A stretch of 64,000 nucleotides of DNA from positions 15,996,001 through 16,060,000 of the forward strand of contig NC_053200.1 in the NCBI RefSeq assembly GCF_905163445.1, in the 5' to 3' direction. Shown in pieces: positions 44,795 to 55,209 of the stretch. The position numbers and the translations under genes were made by a program. Each line of letters opens with the position of its first letter. Within the stretch, counting starts at the first letter, position 1. This DNA is from Pararge aegeria (Eukaryota > Arthropoda > Insecta > Lepidoptera > Nymphalidae). Below the pieces are notes generated by a model. It made no database searches. It was not told the DNA's origin and saw only the letters and a program-made list of their open reading frames with translations.

Positions 44795-44945
44795 AAAGGT
44801 TGCCTGGCTGCCAGTGATCGCTTTTAAGCGATAAGGCCGTCTCTTGTATTCTACTTCTTTCTTCATGTTTCTGTTTTTATTTTATGTTTGTATATGTTAA
44901 TGTTGTGGTATACAAAAAAAGAGTTAAATAATAATAATATACAAT
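44795..44945 (+). mobile_element. LINE 3' UTR
   Basis: GGTTGCCTGGCTGCCAGTGA, then TCGCTTTTAAGCGATAAGGC (a small hairpin) and GTTGTGGTATACAAAAAAAG before an AATAATAAT tail. This is a 3' end I associate with lepidopteran LINEs whose transcripts end in a GTGGTGTACAATAAAG-type motif. Confidence 0.6.
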
Positions 44946-44984
44946 ATAACCTGTGCACAGATAGCTCGGACAACTGAAATAAAC

Positions 44985-45125
44985 TAGGGTCGAAGTTGCT
45001 GGAGTGGAGACGACGGTAAATATAACTTTGGTAGACTCCCAACTAGATGGAGAGACGACATTAAACGAGTCGTAGGGAGATGCTGGAGACAAGATCAAAG
45101 AAAAGAGGGGTATATAGCTTAAGCC
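44985..45125 (+). mobile_element. Non-LTR retrotransposon remnant (RT C-terminus)
   Basis: The peptide GRLPTRWRDDIKRVVGRCWR is readable with a short preceding RRR-like stretch. This is the RTE-type C-terminal signature (PTRWxDDIK). A stop follows soon. Confidence 0.75.
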
Positions 45126-45765
45126 CACCATGCTATTTTTTGAGGGTCGGCTTTATTTCATTGCAATATTAATTTTTATATTTAAAAGCAGCTTACAGCT
45201 CAGCAACAAATATTTTTTTATTTTTGATAAGATCAAGCTCTTTTAGATACATCAGTGTTTTGGAGGGGGGTTAAGGTGATCAATATATTTGTTTCCTATG
45301 AGATCTTAATCGTGTCCCGGAACCAGAAGTAGGTGCCAGCAGATTCAGTCAGTGGGTCTCTGTTTGTAAGAGACTATAAAAGGAGTTAAACATTTTTAAA
45401 AGACTTTGACTCATTGATTTTAAAACTACTACTTTCTTCAATGACCAGACCGGACATTGAGTCACAGTTTCCGAATACTTTCAAAGACATTTTTTCTGTT
45501 TTCGGTTACGGTCTTTTAGCTTACTATTCTATTCAATCGGAGGTGTAAATTCAATAATACGAGTACGTTGCAACAAAAGGTATTTTGTCCAAGTATTCCG
45601 TTATAGGTAGTGGCCCACCGGGGGTTTCTCCGTAACACTACTATTTAGGTGTTTGTGGGAACACGGATTCCTGTTTCATTCACGGATATTTTACATGTCA
45701 AATAGAGTATTTTGCCGTTTATAGTTTAACTTAAAAATATTGTTAAATACCGTGTTATTAAATTT

Positions 45766-46014
45766 TGACGGCCGATTGGCGCAGTGGGCAGCGACCCTGC
45801 TCTCAGAGTCCAAGGCCGTGGGTTCGATTCCCACAACTGGAAAATGTTTGTGTGATGAACATGAATGTTTTTCAGTGTCTGGGTGTTTATATGTATTTTC
45901 TTTGTATTTATGTATATATAATTCATAAAAATCAGTCATCTTAGTACCCATAACACAAGCTACGCTTACTTTGGGGCTAGGTGGCGATGTGTGTATTGTC
46001 GTAGTATATTTATT
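45766..46014 (+). mobile_element. SINE group A, reference copy
   Basis: The best full-length copy: start TTTTGACGGCCGATTGG, A box TGGCGCAGTGG (45777-45787), B box GGTTCGATTCC (45821-45831). The body runs from AATGTTTGTGTGATGAACAT through ACCCATAACACAAGCTACGC and TTTGGGGCTAGGTGGCGATG to the end GTATTGTCGTAGTATATTTA plus a TTTATTA microsatellite (to about 46035). The internal Pol III promoter and non-coding body define a tRNA-derived SINE. The family resembles the Metulj SINEs described from Heliconius; the name is from memory. Confidence 0.95.
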
Positions 46015-46243
46015 ATTATTTATTATTATTTATTATATATCACAAGGTCATCGGTGTGATTTTCGGACCTAGTTTCGTAGGATATTGAGTTTTTCTGTTA
46101 AGAAATTCTCAATAACAATCGGGTGGTAAGAATTTGTTATGGTGTACCTCTGTTTTGTCTGGTTTCCGACAAAGACGTGCTAAAGCGATGTAGCGTTTCA
46201 GTGCGATGACGCGTAAAAACAGTATATTATATATTAAATTGTA

Positions 46244-46345
46244 TTGGATAGAAGCAGGCGTTACTTTGCGGAAATCCATAATATATTATCAAAATTAAGC
46301 ATCTTTTCGCTGAGTATAGCAAATTAAGCTTAATTTTGATAATAT
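46244..46345 (+). mobile_element. TIR family element, copy 3, minimal
   Basis: The left terminus TTGGATAGAAGCAGGCGTTA then CTTTGCGGAAATCC runs into ATTATCAAAATTAAGC (46286-46301). After about 25 bp the inverse AAGCTTAATTTTGATAATAT follows. The outer 30 bp match, inverted, the right end of the 50.9 kb copy (51147-51177), showing that full elements have TIRs of about 55 bp. Confidence 0.7.
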
Positions 46346-46380
46346 TAAATCGTGTTTATAGTAGTAATAACACGATTTAA
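46345..46380. repeat. Perfect 12-bp hairpin beside the TIR element
   Basis: TTAAATCGTGTT (46345-46356) and its reverse complement (46369-46380), loop TATAGTAGTAAT. Confidence 0.9.
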
Positions 46381-46555
46381 AACTACAACTTTAGTCAATG
46401 AAAGGACCGCACATTCTGTTACCTAAGTTACTTGTCATGAATACTTTGAAAGATTAATGCGTTTAATGTTTTCCGAATTCAATTTCACTAACAATTTTTA
46501 TATTTTGAAGCAAATTTTAAGAAAAATAGATATACTTACCTGCAATACCTAGACA

Positions 46556-46804
46556 TACGACGACAATACACATAACGCCATCTAGCCCCAAAATAAGCGT
46601 AGCTTGTGTTATGGTTACTAAAATGACTGATGAATATTTTTATGAATAATATACATAAATACTTATTTAATATACAGATGAACACCCAGTTAATAAAACC
46701 ATTCATGTTCATCACACAAACATTTTCCATTTGTGGGAATCGAGCCCACAGCCTTTTACTCGGGAAGCAGGGCCTCTAACCATTGTGCCAATCGGCTGTC
46801 AAAA
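46556..46804 (-). mobile_element. SINE group A, full length
   Basis: Minus-strand start TTTTGACAGCCGATTGGCAC, diverged B box GGGCTCGATTCCC, and body to ATGTGTATTGTCGTCGTATG. Confidence 0.92.
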
Positions 46805-46970
46805 TAAATTGTTATTTATTTTTTACCCTAACAGCCCTCTACCATCTCAAACTGCATCACCACTTACCACCAGATGAGAGTCAAGGGCTAACTCGTAGAG
46901 AAATAAAAAAACTAAATAACTAACTAGTACTAAAAACCACTATCGAGTTATTTTACGTATATATTGCAGC

Positions 46971-47120
46971 TGGTACTAGCTTTTACACGCGTTTTTCGTC
47001 TGCGTTTATTAGGATTTTTACAAAATCCCGTGGGAACTGTTGGTTTTCCTGGAATAAGAAGTAACTATGTTACTCTCTGTCCTTTCAACTAACTCTATGC
47101 CAAAACTAATTACGTCTAGT
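46971..47120 (-). mobile_element. Helitron-like element, 3' half
   Basis: On the minus strand: TTGGCATAGAGTTAGTTGAA, GGACAGAGAGTAACATAGTT, ACTTCTTATTCCAGGAAAAC, ending AAACGCGTGTAAAAGCTAGT at 46975. Confidence 0.65.
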
Positions 47121-47366
47121 ACAATTTGCCTCCTCTCTATTAGATTATGTCTGATACATTTATTTAGTGAAACCGTAAGTGGTATTGTGTCGACAATAAT
47201 CCACGGACGCACGTGGGAAGCCACTATCGGTGAAAAATAATGTACTCGTGGAGTACGTGAATTGTTTTCTATGTTTGTTTTATGTTTGATATGCCTCGGG
47301 TTTCTCTTTTATTGGACTCACATTGATATGTTAAAGTTTTCAAATTAGTATCTGATAATGACAATA

Positions 47367-47401
47367 GAAGCGGGAATAGCCTAGTGGTTAATAGGTACCC
47401 G
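47367..47401 (+). mobile_element. SINE group B, A-box fragment
   Basis: Only GAAGCGGGAATAGCCTAGTG then GTTAATAGG is present. Confidence 0.5.
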
Positions 47402-47427
47402 AAGTTAATATAATATGGTGAACACAT

Positions 47428-47615
47428 TATTACAGCGAGGTACACAATTTATGAGTTTCTTAATAACAAGGTTCCTCGGAAAGTCCAGCTCCGCTTTCAT
47501 CTCTCACATCATATTTAAAATAGAATAAAGCAACTGCTGAGTTTCTTTTTGGCTTCTTTAACAAACAGAGAGACTTGACGTTTCTAAAGTGCATATAGAT
47601 TAAGGCTTCTCGATA
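47428..47615 (+). mobile_element. LINE 3'-end remnant
   Basis: It starts further upstream than the other tail copies (frame pieces QRG and TIYEFLNNKV) and then follows the 34.3 kb LINE 3' UTR with deletions (GCAACTGCTGAGTTTCTTTT, then AGAGACTTGACGTTTCTAAA). It is older than the 13.5 and 27.7 kb copies. Confidence 0.7.
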
Positions 47616-48641
47616 TACTTTAATATTAAGGTGGAATAAGCTTTCTTAAATTCTTATATTTTATGAGAAACCTAGTATAAATACATAAAACTTTATTAAT
47701 TACATGTTATTCCAAGGTCTGTCATTCTTTCAACAATTAATGTAACATACCTACTAACGGCAAAAATAAATGTAACTCCAAGAACAATATTAATCCGCAA
47801 TCTACGAATTTATTCGAAAACAACTCAACTGTAATATAAACAGTTAAATCGAAATATTAACTAGCCACGAATCCTAAGAAATAACGAACAACATTTGAAC
47901 TAGAAATATTTAACGATGACTTGTTCTAAAAGGTAGCAGATAAGTATATTCCATGTTTTATCCTCCGAATCAAAAAGAGGAGTGATTTAAGTTTGCAGTT
48001 TCTTTGCATTAAACATTTAACATCACATACCAATTTTCTAATTCCAAGAAATAGCATTCACTGGTAGAACAGTTTAAACAAAATCTTATGAACCAAAGAT
48101 TTAAAATGTCTAATAATAAGGAAGTTGTAATAGTTCAAACTTTGTCGTTCACGCCAAAGTAACGTGAAATTTATCCTAATTGTAGACTTAAGACTTGCTG
48201 CGCATTACACTTTTATTGGCGCTGTAAGTAACACGCGCAATTGTAGGTCGTATGCCTATTTTTAATATTATAAATTTGATTCTATACGAAATGTTGAAGT
48301 CTTATAAAAATTGTTTTGGCAACAAAAAAGATTAGAAAGTGAGATAAGAAGCAATTTTTTTTAACTAATAATTTTATTTGCATATGTTAAGAGAGGCGCA
48401 CAAGCAACAACATTTTTCAGAGTATTAGTAGTAAGAAGTATACAAAATTCGAATTGATAATACTTTTTACTTCCTATTATAAGCATATATATACCTTACA
48501 ATTACCTTACAATTATTTTTTTAGTAAATCCAAATCACAAATATTTTTTTCTTATTTTTTTGCTTTTTTGGCTTTTCGGTGTGCCAAATCGGTACGTTGT
48601 ACTTCCCCAATCACGATTGATCGAAGATCCACAAAGGTGAT

Positions 48642-48691
48642 TGTCAAAAGGTAAACATTATATATAGTTATATAATGTTTACCTTTTGACA
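48642..48691. repeat. Perfect 23-bp hairpin, first of a pair
   Basis: The arms are 48642-48664 (starting TGTCAAAAGGTAAACATT) and 48669-48691, with a 4-nt loop TAGT. The centre contains the 15-mer CATTATATATAGTTA (48656-48670). Confidence 0.97.
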
Positions 48692-48706
48692 TAATAAGTT
48701 ATATAA

Positions 48707-48750
48707 AAAAAAGTATATTGCATTATATATAGTTAGCAATATACTTTTTT
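48707..48750. repeat. Perfect 15-bp hairpin, second of a pair
   Basis: The arms are AAAAAAGTATATTGC (48707-48721) and its reverse complement (48736-48750). The loop is ATTATATATAGTTA, the same sequence found at the centre of the hairpin 65 bp upstream. Confidence 0.97.
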
Positions 48751-49735
48751 AAATCTTAGTATTCCAAAATAAGGCATTCGTAATGGAGTGTTGTCTTTAG
48801 TTAGTGTTATAATTCAAAGAATTTTTTTATTATAAATTATATTTATTATATTCTCATTGACGATACCTTTTCTTTTCATTATATGCTGTTACTGTATATA
48901 TTTTGATATGCTGTGTTTACTTTTAAGAAAACATTACACTTAAATAGAATAGTAACAATTTTAAAAAGGTTGTATTAGTGTAAGTGTTTGTAAGTAAACC
49001 TAATAAATAAAATAAATAATGGGATATATTTAGACACTAATATTTTATTTGCACGGCAAAAAACCCGTAATGCGCGCTAAGACTAACGTGGCAAATTCTA
49101 CGTAGAAATATTGAAGCGTTCACTGACAGTTGCATTCGGCACCTCCATTATCGGCGCTATTCGGAATCAGCCGTGAAATTAATTACCAGTTCCTAAACGG
49201 CTGATCAAACCAACGAAAAAGCTATTCAAGTTAATATATGATATATTTTTTAATTTTTGAATTGATAATCAAGGTATGAGTACCAAATGAACGTACTGAT
49301 TATTGGTAAGTAAATAAAGTTTACGAAATAGTCTTACGTTAGCAACAGATAATTTGATTTAATGTGAATATCAAGTTAGGTTTTGGTTTCATCAAAAACA
49401 CTAGACCATCATTCAGCTGAAAGCACCTTACATTAAACACAGTTTACGTAATAAATGAATTATTACAAATAAGAAATCGTTAGTTTTAGTGTGACTAGCG
49501 TTTTTACGATTCCATTATTATGGATCGCTTGTAGCTTTGACAGGTACATTATAGGTATCATTTAAAAAAAACTTTTAAAAAAAATCAGTATCCAGTTATA
49601 AATTGGTGTTTATCGTGATGTATAGCAATCCACTACCCCAAATAATCCCTCCAAAATTAGTATGATCAACTGACTTTATGTTAATAAAAAACTTTAAAGA
49701 AAAATTTTAAAGCGGCAAACATGTTTTTTTTTATA

Positions 49736-49975
49736 TACTACGACAATACACACATCGCCATCTGATCCTAAAGTAATCGTAGCTTGTGTCATGGATACTA
49801 AGATAGCTGATGAATATTTTTATGAATATAATACACATTAATACGAATAACATACAGATAAACACCCAGACACTGAAAAACATTCATATTCATCACACAA
49901 ACATCTCCAGTTGTGGGAATCGAACCCACTGCCTTGGACGCAGAAAGCAGGCCCACTGCGCCAACTGGCTGTCAG
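49736..49975 (-). mobile_element. SINE group A, near full length
   Basis: Minus-strand start ACTGACAGCCAGTTGGCGCA, B box GGTTCGATTCCC, body to CGATGTGTGTATTGTCGTAG. About 7 bp are deleted between the A and B boxes (GGGCCTGCTTTCTGCGTCC). Confidence 0.92.
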
Positions 49976-49979
49976 TTAA

Positions 49980-50480
49980 TTCATACAGTTAATTATTTTA
50001 GTAATGAATAGATCCATTCGCTAATAGATCAATGATCACCGTCCCAGAAACTGGGGGTAAGCCTTTTACAATAAATTGACACACTATATCGAAGTGGCGT
50101 CTAAATATAGCGCACTCGGACGCTGTGTGAGGTAAGTAGCTTAAATTAATCGTAAGAAGTGAGGCTTTTTGAGCTCTGGTTGACAATATTATGTAGCTCT
50201 GATAAGAAATCTGAGAGTCATTCTAATTATTATTATTATTAAATTCTTTATTGCACACACAAAAACAAAATACAAAAAGAAACACATTAAAAAATAAAAA
50301 TTAATAAAAAATTAGTTCAGATGTGCAAAGGCGGTCTTATTGCTAAAGCAATCTCTCCCAGACAACCTTTGGCAAAAGTTGTTCTTAAGCGGTAGAGCAA
50401 ACTATGTTCACAGTGTCACTAATTTATGCAACGAAAAATAATATCAGGCTCTTTTAAAACTTATCAAGTTTTAATGAAAA
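49980..50480. other. No gene recognised
   Basis: A stretch of ATTATTATTA then TTGCACACACAAAAACAAAA at 50225-50275 looks like the 3' end of a retroelement on the minus strand (TTCTTTATTGCACAC motif). No coding part was found. Confidence 0.4.
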
Positions 50481-50481
50481 C

Positions 50482-50672
50482 TAGCTTTTGTCCTTCTTTG
50501 TCCGCGTTTATTTCGGTTGGGATAAAAAGTCTGGGATAAAAAATAGACTATGTTACCCTCCGTCCTTTCTACAAACTCTATCAAAAATCGAGTTGATTGG
50601 TTACTTAGCTAGGGCGTGAAAAATAAACAAACAAACAAACACACTTTCGCATCTATAATATTAGTAAGGACG
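50482..50672 (-). mobile_element. Helitron-like element, near complete
   Basis: On the minus strand it starts TATTATAGATGCGAAAGTGT then (GTTT)n, has CACGCCCTAGCTAAGTAACC and AGGACGGAGGGTAACATAGT, and ends AAAAGCTAGTTTTC. Confidence 0.75.
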
Positions 50673-50942
50673 TTATAAACTTATAATTGTAGGAGTCGTG
50701 CCAAGAACGTTACCTTCATTTCCGCGCTGAACAGTCAGGCTGTGGCTTTTCACAAAAAATGAACCAGCCCTTATGTCACCACATGAGGCAATCAAGATAG
50801 CTAAACGAGTGCACAAGTCTTCGACCTGCTTATGCAAGCTCGGTCGGTTAACAGCCACCGAAGATCAGCGCGGACTAAAAGACAAGCAAATGTCTATCTG
50901 ACATTTGCAAAACTTATGTTTCAGTTATGTTATGAAAATTAC

Positions 50943-51177
50943 ACGTTTCGCTCCGCTTCTTATCCGCAGGAGATGTTGACTTTACAATGAATAATTGTTA
51001 ACAATTATCCAGTAGAGGGTACATTGTCGAAGGTCTGTTTGGTGTGGAGTATAAGGATTGAAGAAATTATAAATTACACCACACAGATTCTCTTGCTTTA
51101 TAGCAAGTATAGCAATTTAAGCTTCATTTTCATAATATATCAATGAATTCCGCAAAGTAAGGCCTGCTTCTATCCAA
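50943..51177 (+). mobile_element. TIR family element, copy 4
   Basis: ACGTTTCGCTCCG and GGAGATGTTGACTTTACAAT are inverted, followed by the palindromic junction ATAATTGTTAACAATTAT. GTAGAGGGTACATTGTCGAA, ACAGATTCTCTTGC and TTTAAGCTTCATTTTCATAA follow. The right terminus is TTCCGCAAAGTAAGGCCTGC then TTCTATCCAA at 51177. Confidence 0.8.
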
Positions 51178-51710
51178 TTTTTCGGTTATAACCGAAAAAT
51201 TGAAGCATGTTCCTGAGATTAGCGCGTATAAGTATAGATAAGCCACCTATAAAAATACAGTGAGCACGCGTCACAATGTCTTGGACAAATAAACACTTAT
51301 CAGCGCATTTGTGTAAGTCGCGTGGAGCTTTATCACCCCCGCTGGATGATAAGGAGGGTTCGACATACAAATGATAACCGCTGTGATAAGATTGCACGCG
51401 CAAGGTGCTTGTATCGGTGTCGCGATTAGAATGACAAATATTGGTTTCCCTTAAGTCACAACAGATGATCTGTTGTTTTTTTAGATTTTCGTTGTTTCTT
51501 GTAAGGCAGGTGCGTCTGTGACATTATGCTTAGTAGATTAAAATATGTATTTGGTTTTGTGAACTTATCTTAATATATTAGGTATATTTTAATAGTTGCG
51601 TCCTGCGGCTTTACCCAAATTCGTTTCGATTCCTTGGGAGTATTGGGATTAAATTTACGACCTATCAAGTATCATTGCAAACGGTTCATTATAAGAACTA
51701 TTTATTTGCA

Positions 51711-51770
51711 GTAGTGGTACTTTGGAGATAGATATCGAAGTGTGTATTGTCTTAGTATATTTATTTATTA
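51711..51770 (+). mobile_element. SINE group A, 3' scrap
   Basis: GTACTTTGGAGATAGATATC, then GAAGTGTGTATTGTCTTAGT and ATATTTATTTATTA. Confidence 0.65.
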
Positions 51771-51837
51771 AATTAAATTTTAGAACAGATCGTCAGTTCG
51801 TTTTTTTTTCATAAATAAATATACTATCACAAGAAAA

Positions 51838-51885
51838 GCGGTGCTCTGCAGTGGGCCGGTAATGGTTTTATGTGATGATGATGAC
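51838..51885 (+). mobile_element. SINE group B, 3' end
   Basis: GGTGCTCTGCAGTGGGCCGG, then TAATGGTTTTATGTGATGAT. Confidence 0.75.
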
Positions 51886-51950
51886 TACAACGATACACAC
51901 ATCCCCAGCTAAATAAGCATCGCATAAGCTACCGTTTCAAGGATTACTGC
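51886..51950 (-). mobile_element. SINE group A, degraded 3' scrap
   Basis: CAACGATACACACATCCCCA followed by AAATAAGCATCGCATAAGCT matches the minus-strand 3' end with many changes. Confidence 0.45.
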
Positions 51951-51954
51951 TTTC

Positions 51955-53335
51955 TGTATCCGACCCTTGATCCAGAAACTAAGGGAAAGCTTCTATATTA
52001 TTCTATTATTATTATTAAGAATATTTGAAATTAAAACTTAATCTATGTACATATACACACTTTACATATAGCTCATGGGAAGCGATCGGTGACGATGTCG
52101 TTAACTCCATGATTTTTGTCCACCCAAATAAGCGTAAAAGTGTTCAAAGCGCCTAAAGATGTTTTCACTTCATAATAGGTAGTGTAATACCTGAGTCACC
52201 CCTATTCCGGAGGTGATTGACGTCAGCAGCTACTCACAGACGGAAACTGGTGATAGCGATTGCATTGAGTGGTAATGCGATAGGAAATAGCCTCTTATCC
52301 GGACCGATCATCGAGCATCGTGGCCCAGGAAATAAAGTGTTTATAGATAGATATTCTTTCTACGAGTACATTCCATAAGTACTAGAAGGGTGACTATGGG
52401 ATACAATATCACTAAGCTTCCGCTCTCCGTCCGTCTGTCTGTATATCAGAACGTGTATGTATCTATCGATAAAAACAAAGATGTCGAATATCAAAATGGG
52501 TTCCATCCGAACGTTGATATTGATCAGCTTGTTCAGTCTAACAATAATATTATACATATGCGCTTATACATATACAACAATATCTTGAAAATATCAACCA
52601 ATAAATGGAAAAATCCCTTTATGGAGCACTGGGTTGGTACACACTAACACGCCAAGCGTTCAAGAGGGTATTTACCTTAGTTAGAAGATTTTTTATTATT
52701 TATAGGTTTGGCCAATTTTAGTTTATAATATAGTAAATAAGATAATTGTTATTGTTGTAGCTATGGATTTTTATCTGAATTAAACGTTATTATTATTATT
52801 ATTATTATTATATACGAAAAAATTGATGGATAATCAAATGTAATAAAAGTATTCAAAATTATCTTGGTTGATAGTAAGGAATCCTTCGGGCGAGGGTCAA
52901 ACACGCACTTGACTGGTTTTATCAACAAGATTTATTTAGTTTTACCTGTCCCGGGATCTGTCTGTGATCAGATCTTGTAAGTTTTTACCCACTTGCCACT
53001 TCCAGGTTTCTAATTGAGCAGGTTTTTTTTCTAAAATAGTAAGATAAAAATTAAACATTTGAACTCATAAAATATTAATTTTCTTTGTAATAGTTTACAT
53101 TATTTTGTATAAAATCGAATTTAAAATCAATGTAAATTTTATATTTGTGATGAGAAATAAATGGCTTTTTTATTTTTTATTTATTTAGTTTACATAAACA
53201 TGGGTAACAATGCAAAAGCATTTACTGCCATTTAGGAAGTCGGTTGATAAAATGGCGTATAAGGCTAGACTGATATAACGATTAGTCACAGTAGCCAAAG
53301 CTGGTAATAAAATGGTTTCCTCCGTTTAACGGAAA
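51955..53335. other. No gene recognised
   Basis: AT-rich DNA. 52650-52811 ends in a (TTA)n microsatellite preceded by TTTTTATCTGAATTAAACG, probably the tail of a plus-strand retroelement. Confidence 0.4.
52787..52811. repeat. (TTA)n microsatellite
   Basis: About eight units of ATT, uninterrupted. Confidence 0.95.
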
Positions 53336-53425
53336 CCTATGCAAATGACGTGGCGTCGCGTCGGTGTCGTCACGTCCGCCGCCCGGACCCGTCGCGTACA
53401 CTTGTAAGTGGGCCGTGAGTGGAAT
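53335..53425 (+). promoter_or_regulatory. CpG-rich patch with octamer and donor-like sites
   Basis: Contains TATGCAAAT (octamer, POU-factor type) at 53338-53346, then TGACGTGGCGTCGCG and CACGTCCGCCGCCCGGACC. Donor-like GTAAGT is at 53404 and GTGAGT at 53415. It could be a first exon and promoter on the plus strand. The minus-strand frame of 63 codons over it is unrecognised. Confidence 0.25.
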
Positions 53426-53514
53426 CCGTAACGACTCTATGTTGTGTCGCGATGCGAGATTAATGCTGATCAATGCAGATTTACCATCATGCTGATTAAA
53501 TCTTCATTGTCAAC

Positions 53515-53766
53515 CTGTCACCGGCCCACTACAGGGCACGGGTCTCCTCTCAGAGTTTAGGCCGTAGTTTACCACGCTGGCACAGACTTTGCCTGCCTTT
53601 GAGAACAATATGGAGGAAACTCCCACCGTTACAGCAATTGATATTCAAAAAAAATATTTAAAAAAAACTCACATAACTGCAAAACGTTATTGGTGAGTGC
53701 CGGGCTACGAACTCGGTCCTCTCGAGAGAAAAGTCGAAGCATTACCCACTAGGTCATCACTGCTCT
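53515..53766 (-). mobile_element. SINE group B, near full length
   Basis: On the minus strand: AGTGATGACCTAGTGGGTAA (A box), CCGAGTTCGTAGCCCGGCAC (B box, mutated), ATATCAATTGCTGTAACGGT, AGGAGACCCGTGCCCTGTAG, TGGGCCGGTGACAGG. Confidence 0.92.
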
Positions 53767-54596
53767 AGTAATTGACATTGCCATTCTTTATTTTACTATT
53801 TTGACTGTACATGACATTCAGCAACATACGTTTTACTGCTAAATAAATATGTCAATTATTAGGTAAGTAAATGGTGGTGAAAAGGCATAAAATAAGAAAG
53901 TAAACAGCTATAAGTTATAATTAATTATTCAAAGTAAGCAATCGTACGGAGACCAGGATAGTGCAAAAAATTAAGTGATAAAATAAACTACACATATTTT
54001 AAACCAGTCCTCCGACTTATGTTGTGTTCTATTTTTTTTTTCCACAGGAATTTATTGCTAAACTTTATGGATACAATCTCTAAGCAAAAACCTGTTAACA
54101 TCAGTTTATTTTTTTATACATTGATTTAATATTTTACAGCTTTTGTAAACCATAGGAAACAAAAGTGATTATTTTAAAACCAGTGTAAACGGTATACATT
54201 CTCCAGGTTGCAAGATATTTGTGTACCAAATTTCGTCAAGATCTGTTGAGCGTGTGAGGTGAACATACAAAAGATGGACAAGTCTATTATCAACTTGAAC
54301 AGTGTATGTATTGCGTATTCCCCTCACGAGCCGCATAGCCGACTTCCGAACAGCAGTCGCACTTGTAATGGAGCGATGAGGCGGAGGGGATAATCAGCTA
54401 TTGTTTACAACTTTCATTCATCAATCATCATACTGGCTGCTAGTTTATGCCTTCGTATTTCTGCTAGTTTATTTTTTCCTATTTTAATTGAGCTTAGTAA
54501 TGTCTGAGCACTTATTTTCATCCCCAGCAGCAACAAGTATTTAGGTATGTAATTTTGACGGTCTCCCTGGATCGGGAGTAAGCAATTATTCCTTAA

Positions 54597-54765
54597 TTTT
54601 GTCTAGTACGACTTGGCGGCAGGCCATGGTTACTAATCGCCCTATCGATAAAGGCGTACCGCCACGCTAAAAGCGTTCCGGTACGATGCCACCAAGTATA
54701 GGAGTATTAGGTTTAAATATAACTGCCATACGCACACTACCACCTAAGACTGGGGTATAGACCAT
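54597..54765 (+). mobile_element. SINE group C, middle and part of 3' region
   Basis: GGTTACTAATCGCCCTATCG, ATAAAGGCGTACCGCCACGC and AAAAGCGTTCCGGTACGATG, then ATATAACTGCCATACGCACA. Confidence 0.75.
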
Positions 54766-55159
54766 TTCTTAAAATTTGTCATACCATGATAATATTATGT
54801 ATTAATAGTATGTGTAGTGTATATATGTTATGATAAGTCAATATTTCGATCCAGTTTCATGGATATTGATCACGACGGTACTGCGGAGGTGCGAGATCTC
54901 CAGTTTGATGTCACGGGCAGTATCTAACTACCTGCTTTCGTGCTATTTTTGTTTCGTTACTTATAAATTTAAGCTGTACGATAATTTCTTGGTTTGCATA
55001 ATTCTACCACTGGAGTCCACACACTTGCTTATTTAAAGCCGTCCTCACGATTGAAGTTTTTGTGCCTCGAACTATTCGTGGAAGATAGTGACGGTCAGTG
55101 GGGAGAATCTTAAGGTCATCTAGCTCTATCCATTGCTGGATCATCATTTATTCATTTAT

Positions 55160-55208
55160 CAGCAGATCGGACTACATTCAAGGGCTAAAGTATGAAAGAA
55201 TAAAAAAA
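55160..55208 (+). mobile_element. SINE group C, 3' scrap
   Basis: CAGATCGGACTACATTCAAG, GGCTAAAGTATGAAAGAAT and a poly-A end. Confidence 0.55.
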
Positions 55209-55209
55209 T

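Larger units (their letters stand above)
46138..46912 (+). mobile_element. SINE group C split by nested insertions
   Basis: The middle (CTGGTTTCCGACAAAGACGT, then CGATGTAGCGTTTCAGTGCG, to 46222) and the 3' end (CCCTAACAGCCCTCTACC at 46827, then GAGTCAAGGGCTAACTCGTA, to 46912) are collinear. They are separated by about 600 bp containing a TIR element (46244-46345) and a group A SINE (46556-46804). Confidence 0.6.
47620..49735. other. No gene recognised
   Basis: Very AT-rich, low-copy-looking DNA. It contains the twin hairpins at 48642-48750. The short plus-strand frame at 48454-48654 is T-rich and unconvincing. Confidence 0.5.

Noticed and set aside
45777..45831. Possible tRNA gene (A and B boxes)
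   Set aside because: The head is part of a repeated SINE with a long non-tRNA body and no complete cloverleaf; the same applies to the other group A, B and C heads.
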